A stretch of DNA of 64,000 bases from Plumapathes pennacea (GCA_964036295.1 OZ038471.1:4400001-4464000), one strand, 5' to 3'. Numbered from the stretch's first letter, positions 14,170-33,350 are shown. Notes: generated from the sequence alone by a model not told the origin. Translations and numbers: made by a program.

Positions 14170-14450
14170 TTCAGTACCAAAGGCAAATTTGACTAAACTT
14201 AGAAAACGTTCAACTCCCGAAACTGCCAAAATAAAACTAAACGGTTTGACCACTCAAATGAAAGTTCTGTCGCTAATGGCTTGATTAAAGTTACGTTCGA
14301 TAGCAGGGTTCACCTCCAACTCCCGGTGTCAGTATCAAATGAAACCCAGAAGTGTGACCACTAAAATAGAAGCTCTCAATCGACACATTCTAATAGTAGT
14401 GTTCACTTTCAACTCATGAACTGTCAGATGGAAATTTCTCGATTAGTACT
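14170..14450. repeat. degenerate tandem repeat, ~85-100 bp unit (family I)
   Basis: Units carry CTCCCGAAACTGCC, GACCACTCAAATGAAAG, TCTCAATCGACACATTCTAA and GTGTTCACTTTCAACTC in order, repeated about three times with drift. Related blocks lie at 61690-61915 and 62590-62760. Confidence 0.6.
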
Positions 14451-16889
14451 ATATAAATAAAAGTGTTCAGTTGCAGAATGTGTGAAAACGAAATTCTACC
14501 GTTTTTCCCCTGTAGTAATTGTGTTGTAAAGTCAACTGAACTAATAAAATTGCAATAACATAAAAGGAACGGCTTAGTTAAAATAGATTAATCGGTATTT
14601 GGACTCAACAAAGCGAACGCAGTTATATGCCGGACACAAGAAACCGAGCCATCAAATTCACGTATTGCAGTCCGTTCCTGATTCCTTAACGACAACGATC
14701 AGGAATTTTTTAAGGGAAGCCAACGTGAATGGCTCACTTAGCTACTAAGTACACGCCCAGTCAAGTTTGTACTAAGTATAGGAATTAGCCGTTTATTTAT
14801 GGCAAAAAGAACGGACAGGAAAGGGCTTAGAGTTTTGAGATACGGTAACCAAGGTTGTTTCTACGGGTGCAATTTTAGTCCGATTTTGATGTGTTTTTCA
14901 CTCCCTTTGGAATCCGGCGAACTTGGTGTTAAAAACAATGCCAAAAGTGGATCATTTTTGAAAGTCGGCTTTGGTTTCCACTGTTCCCGTGTAAAAACTG
15001 AGCGAAACACTGTGCAAAATAACCAAGGGAAATGCATTGCACAACATAATTATATATAGCAGCTGCGTGAAGGTCTGCCATTTAACCCTACATTACGCAA
15101 TATGAGCAAACGCAAAGCGGAGAGATTTATGTGGACATTATGTCCGACATTCCGTCGTTAAAACCTGACCTGATGTACTGCATGATACCAGAACAAAACT
15201 CAGTTCTGTGTACAACGTACACAACGGTGATGGATGCATGACAGTCAAACTTACTTTTCTTCGAGCTTATTCAGACTTTGTGTCCCGCATGTCCCGCACA
15301 TGCATGCATTGCGAGGTTCATACACAAAGCCGTGTTAAACGTGTATATACGTGCACTCCTTTAGGCTAATACATTTCAACACTGATTTACGGTATAGCTG
15401 ATTTGAACGTCAGCTTACTCATTCGACTGCTTCAGTAATTGACGAGACTGTTTTGCGTGAGGGGAGCTTTCATGCCAAAGGATGAAAACAGAGACTAAAT
15501 ATCATCCCACCTTGATTTCGTAAGTACTAGCTCTCTCGTCCTCGAAGCTTCCAATATCCTGGAGTCTCTTCCCTTCTGGCTACTTCCCGCAGATGTCACG
15601 CACGTACCTAACCGACGACCGGATTGATTTACAGTGTATTGGCCCGACGATCATCTAAACAGCTAAGGCGGAAACCACACTAGGTTAATCACACTAGGTA
15701 GAAAGAAAGCGGTTTATAAGACAGGCGGAGACTTGCAATTTGATAGTCTTCGCGGTCAAGGTTCTTACTGGGAGCATATGCGGTTAATAGATACGATCTC
15801 CTGAGCAGATTGTTATCTCGGAAATGTTGTTAGCTATGTGACCGAAAATGAAGCACAATCATAGCCTCTCTGATTAAAAAAAAAAAACGCTAGTTGCAGG
15901 ATACTGTTTCTGTGATAAGCCCATTACGGCGGATTGTACTGTGGCTTTTTTCCCGCCTTTTTCCACTGCGTCAAAAACGTTTGAAAATTATAACAATGCA
16001 ATCTAATCTACAAAACGTAAAACTACACCTCTCAGTTCAGTTAATCTACTGCCCAGTTTCTGTTATAGAATCTTTAAAAAAAAAAAAAAAAAAAAATCAA
16101 AGATTGTACTTTCGAATGATTAATTGTTCGCTTGAATAACACACACTTAAGCCATCGAAGACTCTGCATACCTAGCAGATGACAATGAATGTGTGTAATT
16201 GCTTGATCCGAACGGTTGTTGAGAGATGCTTCATGTCGATTGTCGTTCCTGCGGAGAAATATTTAGTTTAAACTGGGTTGGGTTCGACGATCACCTATTT
16301 GCATGCATAGTTATGAGACTGTTGAAGTTCTGTTTTAGTTTAACAGAGTATGCGAGGGAAATATTTCAGCTGTGCTGCAATAGTGTCTATAAATTAGTCA
16401 AACGTATTTAAGTATAATCCATTTAACGACGAAGGTAGTTAAGATTTCGAGTGTCAGTCAGCACGAAAAGGCCACACGACACATTTGACGCATTAGGTTC
16501 ACGGAACGTTGTGCTTTACAATTCAATTATGCTTCTAGAAATAGTCTTTCATGCGAGTTACGTCAACTCCTGGAGCCGCGGCTAGTTGATCGACTATGCC
16601 GAAGGCTTTAATTGACTAACGAACTACTTGGAGGCTATTTATGGACCTTTCGATGCGGACCATAAAACGATCGAAAGTGTGCACAACAACACTTGAGTCG
16701 TCGCCAAAAAGGCGAATACAGGGTACGGATGCAATTATGTCGTATACATGAATGAATACAGATGGACCGTTGCAAGGCATTTTGTACTGAAAACATAAAC
16801 TCGTTATAATTTGCAAAACCTGGACTGAGTCTAAATTAAAACGCCTTTTTCTGAAGATAGTAATAATAACAATCATGACGATAATAATA

Positions 16890-16912
16890 ATAACATGATA
16901 ATAATGATGATG

Positions 16913-16982
<70 letters not shown>

Positions 16983-16997
16983 TGATAGTAATAATAT
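16890..16997. repeat. (AAT)n microsatellite
   Basis: An almost pure AAT/ATA trinucleotide array with GATGATGAT edges. Long Leu or Ile runs in translated frames here are artefacts of this array. Confidence 0.95.
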
Positions 16998-17264
16998 AGA
17001 GATGTAACAAAGCTGTAGATGGCTTTCTTGCCATAATGTGTGCATAATGTACCCCGGATGGTGTCAGGTGTAATCGTCTACTATTAACAAATTGCTCGAA
17101 GGTTGCCTTGAGGAACGAAGTTGTGCATGAATGTCCAAGTTGTCCATGTTTTCGCAAATCAATTTCATGTTCACTTGATATTACGCCATTACGCCGACGC
17201 AGATCGCCAAAATTAGTAATTCATTCATATTACAAACTTGTAGAATTTCAGTATGCAGTCAACT

Positions 17265-17548
17265 TCATCTTATAAACGGACAGCTCTCTGGTAAGAGCGG
17301 TCCCTGCCGTTTCTTCAGTCATTTACTCTGACTGGACGCTCTTTAAGACGGGACACCTCTCTAAAACGGACAGTTAGAGCTGATCTCGAGTTGTCCATCG
17401 TAGAGGGACTTGACCTGTGCTACCTAAACACTATCATATTTTTGCATACAGTCAACTCCCCTCTAAGGCGGACACCCTCGGGACCAGATTTAGTGTCTGC
17501 CTTAGAGAAGTGTCTGCCTTAGAGAGTGTCCGCTTAGAGAGAGTTGAA
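17265..17548. repeat. GGACACC/GTGTCCGC interspersed repeat (family B)
   Basis: Repeated short motifs such as AGGCGGACACCCTCGGGACC and GTGTCCGCTTAGAGAGAG, in both orientations, with AGTCAACT at the edges. Other copies are at about 42541-42725 and 45730-45890 inside SRRT introns. Confidence 0.7.
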
Positions 17549-19606
17549 TGTACTACGTTTTGTGGGTCGAACACGGTGCTCATGATATTACTACTTTGAA
17601 CTCCGATCTCGGACACTCCAGTTCAGCTTTGTGAGCACGCAACTTTCCAAAACGAACCAAAACATTCGTTATATCTATGGCCACCATGCTAATCAACGCG
17701 TACATTTGGTTTCAACGCACCTTTGTCGCATAGCTGGGAGGGCTAGGAACCTTTGATTATTAGGAGAAAAAAATGTGCTTTACATTCCAGAAGAGATTCA
17801 GTCAAGAGTGTCTGGATTTGTGGTTTTCATGTGATGTCACACACTTTTATCACACAGTTGGACTACTGTCGTCTTACAAAACTACCACGTTTAGAGTTTC
17901 ATGAATCAAGCTAATTTCATGAAACGCGATTGAGAGGTTTCGTGCGTGAACTCAGGAGATGTGTACATTTGAATTTCGTGACAACAAAACCATTGGCGTC
18001 ACGCTGTTGGCTCACAGGTCAGTACATGCAAATGTGTGGATTCGGATGCTATTGGCTCTTATAGGACCCCTTTAGTGGACAAAGCCTTATCAATTCGAGG
18101 CCCACAGCTGTATGAGAGATGGTCATGTTGCCATTAGTCGGATGTAGCGAGCCATATCCGATTTTACAGCTCGAAATAGCTTTACAGCGCAATATATATT
18201 ATCAACTCTTCAAATTTGGCCCAGTGATTTAGTTCTTTATAAATACCTATATGGAAAGTTGCACCATGATTGGTTAATATAAAAATGAGAAACCTAGACG
18301 AAGATACAATAGTACATAACTGCGTTACAACAAGGTGTAATATAAAACTGACGAATATCTCTTTATTTGGCTCTTTTGTCTGTCTGTTTGTTTGTTTTCG
18401 TTTGAAAGTTTGAACGTTGAAACATCGAATTTAAATCACTGTCAATGTTGCTCTCTTGATGTCACTTAGGCAACCGCCAAGTCGGCAAACCTGAAACGGC
18501 GATCGTTCTGCTGCTATTTACGCTTTTATAAAAGGCAGTACAACCTACGCTTTTCCATTTAGAACACGACTCTCAAGTTCATGATCTGCTGTGATCAATT
18601 GTGGTTATATAATGCGGCGTATATAAACCCGTAGTGACAGAGATTTAGCGATTAAGATGAAGACTTGCAGTCTGTTGCCAGTGTAAAGAGGCTAAACATT
18701 TTTCAACGTATACACTTGTGGTCTCTAAGACTGTGCTAACCACAGAGTATTCAATGAGCGTTCTGACTTACATTACCTTGCTTTTATGGATGTGTTTCCC
18801 CTTGTAATCACCTTCCGCAAACGGCGTCCGCCACAAGGTATTCCTCGCTTTATAAGTGCCTCTCTCGTTGATGGTCTCGAAATTGAGAGAAGAAACAGTG
18901 TTTTGTCTTCGTTTAGAATTAGCACTCACAGAAAGCTCGTGAAGCTCTGTGAAATCAACTTAGCTGTAGCTCTCCCTGTTAAAGTGCAATCGGGAAGGAA
19001 AGTGGAATATCACTGATAAAGGCGAGTATTGGTGGCCTATTAAGACTTCCGGTCATTCTAATTGGCTTTTCTCTCACGCGCCAAATATGCAAGTAATACC
19101 ACTGCGTACTTTTATCATAGTATGCCTATACATTGGTATGCTCAGCATAGTGATATTTTCCCGTCTTCAGATCTGAGATAAAGAAAATTCAAGGCTGACC
19201 TACACTAGATGTATGATATTTTCACCAAATGCGAAATGGACTTGGCCTCCGCACGTATAAATTAGATTAAGTGTGTTATCGAACGATAACAATCAATTTA
19301 TAAATCATTTTGACATGTAATGATAAGTAAATAGGTTTTCATTTTTGGCTTCAGGTCTCAGAGATAACACAAGCGTTGCACCGCAGCGTTTTCGCTGAAT
19401 CGGTATTGTAAGATTTTGATCAAAACATCAAGGTTTCAACGACGAGGTTTGTGGTTTATACCAAAACTCTGGACATTTTAGTGTGTGAATTTGTGTTTAA
19501 CGACTTTCTAGTTTTGGAATTCATCCTCTTAAGTTAACCTTGGTTTAGTGTTACACAACAGGGACATCTGACTAGCATCAGAAATGACGTGGGGTTCCGT
19601 TATAGC

Positions 19607-19877
19607 GCATTTCCTCGAATGAGCGCCCGGACACTTATTTCAAATTTTGGCTAAAATGGTGGGCGCTTATTAGAGGAGGTCGCTTATTTTAAACTTTATT
19701 CAACCAGCTCTATTGCTAAAAGTAAAGCCAGAAGCAACTTGTTTACTACTTTGATTTATACCCTTATTAGCGCGACCGAAAAAGTGACAGTGAGGGGAGG
19801 AGATGCGATTATTCGAGGGAGCGCTTATTTCTGATTTGGGCTGAAAGCAGGTAAGCGCTTATTCCAGGAAATACGGA
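19607..19877. repeat. MITE with ATTTCCTCGAATGAGCGC ends (family E)
   Basis: The left end reads GCATTTCCTCGAATGAGCGC. The right end reads AAGCGCTTATTCCAGGAAAT, its near reverse complement. Internal GCGCTTATT motifs repeat. About 270 bp, non-coding. Confidence 0.65.
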
Positions 19878-21075
19878 TTTATTACGAAAACGAGAATATA
19901 GAGAACAAGCCAACACCTATTATGGTTGTCACTTTGGCACTATTTGATCAGCTCAAGTAAAGAGAGAGAAAGAGGGAAGAAAGAATATAAATTACAAGCG
20001 TTATACCAGTTTTGGACATGAGAGTTACTGAAGAAAGTTGCCCATCCATGCCGTAATTTAAAATGCCCATCAAGTCAGGGAATGACCCTGAATCTACCGA
20101 ATCGATGGGAGCTCTTGACGTCCAGCCGAACAGTAACACAACAAGACAGCCTGACACGAGCGTTATAACCAAATGACAACCATGACAAGAGCCTTTGGCC
20201 TCTGCGGAAATGTATATATCCAATTCACTGACCATTTTTCGTGTCAATCACCACGTCTTGCGGGTTCTGTACTTTCATGTTGGTGACGACAGCGCTTGAA
20301 GATTTAAGCGCAGATTTAAGAGTTGAGCGAAGATTCTAATCGTAATAGAGTGTGATTAAAATCTGACGTCATTAAAACCGCTTATCTCACAAAGCCGTGT
20401 TTTTGTTCTTTATATCAACAAGTTAAATCGTGGTGCAAAGTTTCGTGTCTACTGTGCATTACATTTATTTGGAGATACGGCATTTTGAAGTTTACGATTG
20501 CTCCTCAAATGGCACAAAAACCAACATTTTCACGCTATCGATCAACTTTTATACGCAGGTTTTTGAAATTTGCTATATTTCTCATCAAAGTACAGTACAA
20601 ACCACTCAAGTGAGGGAGGGGAGGGTGGAAAGGGAGTGGTGGGGAGGGGGAGGGGGAAGCTTGAGCTTTTCTGCCATTTCTTGCAACTGAGAACCTAATG
20701 ACACAAAGTCATTGAAGAAAACCCAGTTTAATCAAAAAAAGTCTGTGTCCTCAGTGAGTGACTGAATAGATGTAGTGCATTACTTTGGCAGGAAAAAAAC
20801 AACAACGGCATATTATGTAGTTTTTGTTCTAAAGTTGTGGAAATGGCCAGGATTCAATGACAGTCTACCTCAATATGTGTAAAGTGGCATAACTATAGTT
20901 TGTCAAAATTATAGGTTTATTGACCTTGCATACAAAAATCCTTTGCTACGACTGAAGTATCCTACGCAACCATTCTCCTTGAAGAAAGAGAGTAACTAAA
21001 GATAACAGCAAAATACAGTATGATAAAGTAAACTAGAAGACCAGTATCTTGTAAATGAAGCTAAACAAATGGCAA

Positions 21076-21313
21076 CACCAGGGACCAATTCAATAAAGCA
21101 TTTACAAGTGTATTTTACAAGTCAGACCAATTTCTCCACATGTTAGAACACACTTTAATCCAATACAATGGCCAAATACTGTTGTGGTTGTGCACTAGGG
21201 ACCTGTATCTGTAATATTGTACAGACTTTGCTGGAGTAGAGTCCATTTAGTGGTGTTTGAATAATGGTCCAACTTGTAAAATACATGTGTAAATGTTTAT
21301 TGAATTGGCCCCA
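21076..21313. repeat. MITE with ~45-bp inverted ends (family G)
   Basis: The left end GACCAATTCAATAAAGCATT and the right end TAAATGTTTATTGAATTGGC are inverted copies, and the similarity continues inward through the TATTTTACAAGT motif. The core TGGCCAAATACTG is shared with the tandemly amplified block upstream of SRRT exon 21 (50520-50888). Confidence 0.65.
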
Positions 21314-21423
21314 GGAATGATTTCTGAATCATATCATAACTACAGCTTTCTTTCTTCCTTTCTTTTTTTCTTTGTCTTCTTTGTCTTTTCTCTGTATTTC
21401 AGTGACCAGTAAAAGTGAATGGC

Positions 21424-27504
<6,081 letters not shown>

Positions 27505-27593
27505 TCAACAACTCAAGTGTTTAGTTAAATTACCAACACTGTCTAGGCATGTAGGAACTGTCAGTGAGATATATTCATGGATGTCATACAGTA

Positions 27594-27907
27594 GAGCCGT
27601 TTTCAGATGACTGTCGAAAACCAAAACCAAAGTAATCACACAGGCCAATCACAGAAAGTGAGAGAAAACAGTTCAGCCAATTGGAAGCCAAAGTAATTTG
27701 CGTTTGGTCTTGTGTTTGGTTTTACTTTCCAATCAGCAGTGCGAGTACACGCCATCGCTTGCGTGAGAAGTGTTTGGTTTTGGTTTTGGTTTTGTTCCTG
27801 ATTGGCTGAGCATGCTGACAAACTCGTGTGGACCAATCCGAAAGCGAAGCAAACGCAAACCAAAGCAATCACACAATTACTTTCGACAGTCATCCGAAAA
27901 CGGCTCT
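27594..27907. repeat. MITE with GAGCCGTTTTC ends (family C), copy 1
   Basis: The left end AGAGCCGTTTTCAGATGACT and the right end AGTCATCCGAAAACGGCTCT are near-perfect inverted repeats, extended inward by GTCGAAA/TTTCGACA. The interior is rich in ACCAAA and CAATCACA words. About 314 bp. Confidence 0.8.
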
Positions 27908-27961
27908 ATCAGCAAATGCAGGTTTATTTATTTATTTGCAAATTGTTATGGAGCAGTTTAT

Positions 27962-28296
27962 TAATTTTTTGATGACTGTAAAAAAAAAAGACTAAAATCA
28001 AAGCAAGTACCCAACTGATCACAGAGGCTTAACCATGTTTTGCAACCAATCAGAATTGGCCAAGGTAATAAGCTGTATTGTTTTATGTTGGAGAAGAAAC
28101 CAATCAGCAGTGTGAAAACAATATTGCTTTCTTGTGTGGAGAATACTACAATCAATGTTTTTGCTCTTGATTGGCCAAGATTGCTGCTGTTTAGTGAACT
28201 TGTTTTTGACCAATTTTTCAGAAAGCATAGCAAATGCAAAGCTAATGTAAGCAGTCACTTGATTACTTGAACTGCCATCTGAAAACGGCTCTATGC
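27962..28296. repeat. family C MITE, copy 2
   Basis: The left end carries GATGACTGTAAA (weak). The right end is CATCTGAAAACGGCTCT. The interior shares CCAATCAGCAGTG and TTGATTGGCCAA motifs with copies 1 and 3. Older and more diverged than copy 1. Confidence 0.6.
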
Positions 28297-28364
28297 TGAT
28301 GATCATTTAGATGAATAATTCTTGTTGCTTTGTTTTACGTTTTTAGAAAATTTTACATTTAGAA

Positions 28365-28625
28365 AATAACTATGATACTACGTGCGCCCTGATTGGCTAA
28401 ATACTGTGTAAGATAAGAGTATATTACACGCTGACGCGACACGTGATGTATTTTACTTGACTAGTTATTTTGTAAAAGAAATGGAAGTTGGGAGAACACT
28501 TGAGTAGCGCCGGAAACCATTCAGCGGCCTCGTGGTTTCCTTTTGCTACTCTCATGTTCTCCCAACTTCCCGCATGTTTAGATGAGGCTATATAACACGG
28601 TTACGCATTATATATTTCTTAATTA
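28365..28625. repeat. palindromic GAAGTTGGGAGAACAC element (family D), copy 1
   Basis: GAAGTTGGGAGAACAC followed by a GTAGCG-type motif is mirrored by TGTTCTCCCAACTTCC, forming a large hairpin. The left flank CTGATTGGCTAA and the GTATATTACACG motif are shared with the copy at 46850-47150. A third partial copy is at 54845-54955. Confidence 0.65.
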
Positions 28626-29962
28626 AAGATTTTTAAGATATAATTCCAATTTATTGACCTAAATTTTGTGAAATTGACAGCAATTTTGTATCTAAATTTC
28701 TGCAAATGTTAGCAATTTACATGTATATAAGAAGAGGTCTTGTACCAGGAGATAAAGTATACAAAAGTGAACTTATTCTTATTCTTATTATATTATATAC
28801 CAATGATGGTGAATAATAAAGCAGTGAATGATGATGGTGAATGATGCCTTAATGTGATGCTAGTTTCTGTTTAACATTTCAAAACACTCATACTCTGAAA
28901 ATATTGAGTGACATCCCCTTTCTGTTTGCAGGGGTCAGGGCAGAAAAGTTTAGACTTGACCCCCCATCCAATCTATAGTATTTTATAATTGCTGCCCCCA
29001 TTTTACTGATCCTGCAAATTCATACCCATGTCCTTTACCGCTGATTGTTTGCCACTGCGAAATGTGTTCATCCATTGCGGAATTTCCCCTCCCTCCCCCT
29101 CCCCCTCCGCAGCTTTTTCCACACCCGAGAAAACCTGGAACTAAAAACACCAACACATGTGCAGACGTTTTGCTGCAGTGTTCTGTCCATTAACATACTG
29201 TTGGCACCAGCTTCTTATTTGCTCCCAGGGCTGTCTGTGAGCAGCGATAAGATTTATTTTTATTTTCTATTTATTTATTTTGTTTTTGTTTTCAATATGA
29301 CTGTTTAATTTTCCGTGGTGAGGTGTCTCCTAGTTTTGGACGATGATTTTGATTTACAACATCGGAGTTTAGAGTTAGAGTATTAACTTTGCCAATTAAA
29401 GGTTTTGAGTACCAAACCTATATCAGCCAATCAAACACATTAACATATCTATCATCTCTTCACTTGTGCAGTAAACATACCTATATAACACCTGAATAGT
29501 TTGCCCAGATAATCATCCTTCCCCTAATCCTAACTCCAACACTACACAATGGTAAATGAATCAAACAAAATCCTATTTTATTTATTTTATCTCTACAAAA
29601 TACAGGACTGTACAAGCCTACTATTTGCTAGCTAGGTATGAACATACTGTGTGTCCTTGAGCACCACACACTGTTTCTCACACTGACAAGTCACTCATCT
29701 CTCAACACAAGACTCTCGACTCGGCAAGATTATTCCTAGCTTGCAGTTTGCTTCTTTCAGTTCATTAATAAGTGCTTGTATTTGCTGTTAATCTTTGTAT
29801 CTGTTACATATACTGTATACAAAGGCTTTATAAGAACCAGATAAGATTGGGTCAAAACTGGTCAAACTATCCAACACTTTCCATAAATTTAGTTTAGGGT
29901 AATGTTGTGAGAATTATTATTAGGATCTGGATATTTGGGATACAAATGCATTACCACCTTGC
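28626..29962. other. intergenic stretch 3' of LAS1L
   Basis: AT-rich, no supportable gene. It holds CT-rich and TTTATT-rich tracts near 29080-29290. The LAS1L 3' untranslated region (minus strand) probably occupies its right part. Confidence 0.55.
29581..29586 (-). terminator. possible LAS1L polyadenylation signal
   Basis: TTTATT on the plus strand is AATAAA on the minus strand, about 377 bases downstream of the LAS1L stop codon. Other AATAAA words lie farther on near 29250-29280, so which one is used is unknown. Confidence 0.3.
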
Positions 29963-31112
29963 TTAAAATAACCAGATACTGTCTGCAATGCCGTTTTTGC
30001 CAGTGTTCTCCACAGTTTCAGTTTCCATCGGAATGATGTTCATAGTGAGATCACTGTCAGGAGCCTCAATCCCTTCCTCTGTGATATCCTCAATTTCACT
30101 TATATTCTCCACAAAACATGTGCTTTGTGCCACTTGATCATCCCTTACCACAGTTGTGTCGGCAAGCTCTTGAAAAAGCTCCAAATTATTTGGTGACTCA
30201 TCTTCTACTCCTAAAACTTCACCCAGGGGTATTTTATGCCAGTGCATGGACCCAGATGATAATGACCACATTTCTTGTGTGTTGTCCCGGTCATCCTTCT
30301 GACTGGTTTTCATTTCACCAGATCCCTTGCTTCTTTTTGCTATCAAAAGCTCATTCAGATCATCAACATTGTACTGCTTTCCAGTGTGATGTGAGTCATT
30401 TGTGTCTAACAACAGCAGTGGAAGTGCTTTGATTTTTTGTTGTAACACATCAGGTATCCCTGGCATATTTTGCAAGACCACGGAGATAATAGCTGAAGTG
30501 TATGGTGATAGACATTTCAGAGATTTCTCCAACAAATCTAACCAGGGAAAGTTCTTTGTTGCACCAAGGACATCAACAGAACTGGGTGACAAAGATGGGG
30601 CTAGGAAGTAGTTCAGCCAGCCTGCTAATTCTTCAGATGACTGAGTTCTGCTGACCTCGGGTAAATACTCTAACAGGCCAATCAGAAGGGATGGTATAAA
30701 TTCTGATGAAACTTTGTGAAGTGCTTCGAACAGTGGTTTCCACAAGTTGATGACTTTACTGGGAAGCATTGGGAGAGAGTCGGTCTTGGGCTCTGGCCAC
30801 TCCACTTCCAGCTTATCCAGTTCTTCTTGTGAACAGGGCAGTAACTGATCATCAAACAGAGCTGAAATAATTTCACTCCTGTGGAAGAAGAACAGTATTG
30901 ACTCAAGATTGATATTACAATAAGTATGTAATGCAATGTAATAGCCCTTATTTGTTTTATAAGGCAAACAATACTGTAAGTTCACAAAAATAAAGTCTGA
31001 TACCAGGCTGATGTGTGTCCATGTATGCATAATAATCAGGTCATGTCACAAACAGTAACCTAAACTCAAGCCCTCACTCCCCCCCCCCTCCTCCCACCCC
31101 CCATCCCCTCCC

Positions 31113-31143
<31 letters not shown>

Positions 31144-31951
31144 AAATCCCCAGGCACTCATTGCATTTAATACTTTGGGGAAAAGGTGGGGGGGAGGGGC
31201 TATAGAAAAGGGGGGGGGGGGCTTCGCTAAGAACCCTGTTGTTCTTGATTTATTACCATGAATTACTTGATGATGCCAAGCTTGCAATTTCTTGCACTGT
31301 TTCTGTGCAAGCAGATTTTGTGGATTCGCTCTTCTTGTGAACCTTGGTCTTCTTTGACGGCTTCTTCGTCTTGGTAGTCAAGTCCAGCAGTGCTCTGTTT
31401 TTATAATCTTTCAGCAGCTGAACAACGCTTTCCTTGTCCACATCGTGTTTAGTGATCTGAGCTTCCCAGTATTCTTCCCGTAGCCACGATAGCGCAACTC
31501 GCAAACCGGACAGAAGGGTTTCAAGAGACGGCAAGTTAGCATGCGTTGCTTCGTGTCTCAAATCAATCAACCAATCAGGCAATCCGATCTCCTCCGCTAT
31601 TGACTGCATGGAGCGGGCATACATGCCCTTTTGTTCAAGGTCTACCATACCATTCACAAATCTCACCAGTGCCATAGCAAGGAGCAGTTTCTTCTCCACA
31701 AAGCCAGACGAAACCGGCGAAGCATCACTCTCATATGACGAATGACCAATCACGGCCAAATGTGCAGCTATTAAGTTGGAAGTGCTTTCGATTGCTAGTG
31801 GCAGCTTCCCAACACTTCGGCTCTTCCATGCCTTCACGCGTTCAGTCCCTTTCCTTTGCAGATGTGGATTTTCGAAGTTGAAAAGATCTCGGTAAGTTGT
31901 CATCCATTCTTTACGGGTTCGCCAGCACACGACACGGCGACTGCTTGCCAT
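29963..31951 (-). CDS. LAS1L: LAS1L, pre-rRNA ITS2 endonuclease subunit
   Basis: Two exons on the minus strand: 31951-31257 (ATG at 31951) and 30878-29963 (TAA at 29963-29965). The junction is phase 2 (TG|GTAATA ... CCACAG|G) and rebuilds a Trp codon. The product is about 536 residues, near yeast Las1 (about 500) and shorter than human LAS1L (about 730). Residues 1-150 are the Las1 HEPN domain. The catalytic HEPN motif RHEATH is at residues 132-137, preceded by GLPDWLIDL and followed by LPSLETLL, with MALVRFVNGM around residues 93-102. A Lys-rich linker follows at about 200-220, then a helical C-terminal half with HWHKIPLGEVLG near the end, like the conserved tryptophan tail of the family. 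Las1 works with the polynucleotide kinase Grc3/NOL9 to cut ITS2 during nucleolar 60S maturation. The gene is head-to-head with SRRT. The intron contains long C/G homopolymers. Confidence 0.93.
31077..31230. repeat. C- and G-homopolymer tracts in the LAS1L intron
   Basis: A long poly-C run (about 31107-31133) followed by poly-A, then poly-G tracts near 31187-31221. This low-complexity sequence is prone to assembly error; it lies just 3' of the exon 1 donor on the minus strand. Confidence 0.85.
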
Positions 31952-32322
31952 GAGCTTTTGGTCAGTGTTACAGGAATGTCTTTGACTATTTAAAGGTTAA
32001 ATGAAAAAAATATTACAAGTGGGCTACTGCAGGATTTCCCTTCGGTGAATGCATTAAATGAACAGGCGTTACCAGAGTAGACGAGAAAGACTAGTGACTA
32101 AGTTTTCCGGAATATTGCCGCTTGCTGCTTTGTATTTTTTCGAAAGGTACTCCACAAAAGATACTCCAGCATATTCGATGTTCTTTTAGAATATGGATGA
32201 ATTTCACGAGTTCATCTTGCTATTTCCAGCTTTTGAGGGCAAAAAGTTGGGGGCAAAATCTATCGGAAATCTTCGGAAAAATTTCGGATATTGACGAACA
32301 TCTGCTCGAACGACCTCGTCCC

Positions 32323-32552
32323 CATGGGGAAGCGAATTCCCACGTAAGGATGGTTACCCCCTCCCGCAGTCTGATTATATTATGTCAGCGGTCGCCCCAC
32401 TGTATTACCTAACTAACAAAACTTGAAGCAGCGGTAATTTTTGCGTTGTCATGGTTTCTTTCTAGTTGCCGTTTTCTGTGTTCGTGTTAGGTAGCATCGC
32501 TCCAAAATGTAAATAAAAAAAGAATGATTTGTGAATGGCTCGTTACCAGCTT
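32323..32552 (+). repeat. duplicated block, copy 1
   Basis: Shares with 33472-33693 the words AAGGATGGTTACCCCCTCCC, GCAGTCTGATTATATTATGT, CTTGAAGCAGCGGTAATTTT, GTGTTCGTGTTAGGTAGCAT and ATGATTTGTGAATG, at well over 90% identity. It lies about 370 bp upstream of the LAS1L start codon. Confidence 0.85.
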
Positions 32553-32564
32553 CCCGCAGAGATT

Positions 32565-32837
32565 CACCTCAGACCCCTCGGTGGAATGGGGGCCAGCAAC
32601 TTTAAGCCCCTTGAGGGAATGGGGACCAGCAACTTTAAGCCCCTTGGGGGAATGGGGACCAGCAACCTCAGACCCTTGGGGGAATGGGGACCAGCAACCT
32701 CATGCTCCTTGGGGGAATGGGGACCAGCAACCTCAGGCTCCTTGGGAGAATGGGGACCAGCAACCTCAATCCTTGGGGAATGGGGACCAGAAACTTCAGA
32801 CCCTTGGGGGAATGGGGACCAGCAGCCTCAGAACTCG
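32565..32837 (+). repeat. minisatellite, ~31-34 bp unit, about 8 copies
   Basis: Consensus pieces GGAATGGGGACCAGCAAC and CTCAGACCCTTGGG alternate about eight times. Unit length drifts between 30 and 34 bp. It begins directly after duplicated block copy 1; the second copy of the block lacks it. Two overlapping open frames here simply translate the repeat. Confidence 0.9.
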
Positions 32838-33350
32838 AGTGAAATACTATCTGACAATGGCATTCACTGGACAGAGCTGACAAACGCACTGTGCATGCGC
32901 AGCCGCGCAGGCAAACTTTTTCCCGCGGAAACTGGCGCGGGTGTACGCTCCATTGAATCCCTTTGTATTTTTTAATTATGTGGCGAAACACAACTTCCGG
33001 CGGAGTTTTTTTAAAAAGTTAAGACGCAGAAGCAAAAGTTAAGCTACAAATTTTTAGAGTTTGCAGTTCAATAGTTTTTCTCTTCCTGAGATTTTGCACC
33101 AACCACTTTCCTCCTTGCACCCGTGGTGAAAATTGCAAAACAAATTCGTCCTTGTCGAAGTGTTTTCATCGCCATAGCGGCCATGGTAATGCTGCGTTCC
33201 GTGAGAGTATAAAGATAGTATAAAAGGACACTATACTCAAGGTGAAAGGACCGGTCAAGCATTGCAATGAAAAGGAAAGCTGTTAAGTTATTTTAAATTA
33301 AAATATTGACCTTAGTGACTCTGAACAAAATAAACGAGCGTACGGACTGA

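Larger units (their letters stand above)
10352..21402. other. gene-poor region with repeats
   Basis: No supportable gene. It contains the CTCAAATGAAAG repeat (14170-14450, with a weak copy near 10960-11075), an AAT microsatellite, a GGACACC-type repeat, a GAGGAAATACGG MITE and poly-A runs at 15877-15887 and 16077-16096. Some open frames of 60-90 codons occur, but none has paired splice sites or recognisable motifs. Confidence 0.65.

Noticed and set aside
16836-17157. Poly-Leu and poly-Ile frames on the minus strand
   Set aside because: Pure translation of the AAT microsatellite.
32524-32991. 118- and 146-codon frames, plus a 107-codon minus frame
   Set aside because: They translate the 31-34 bp minisatellite in different frames; the peptide repeats mirror the DNA repeat.
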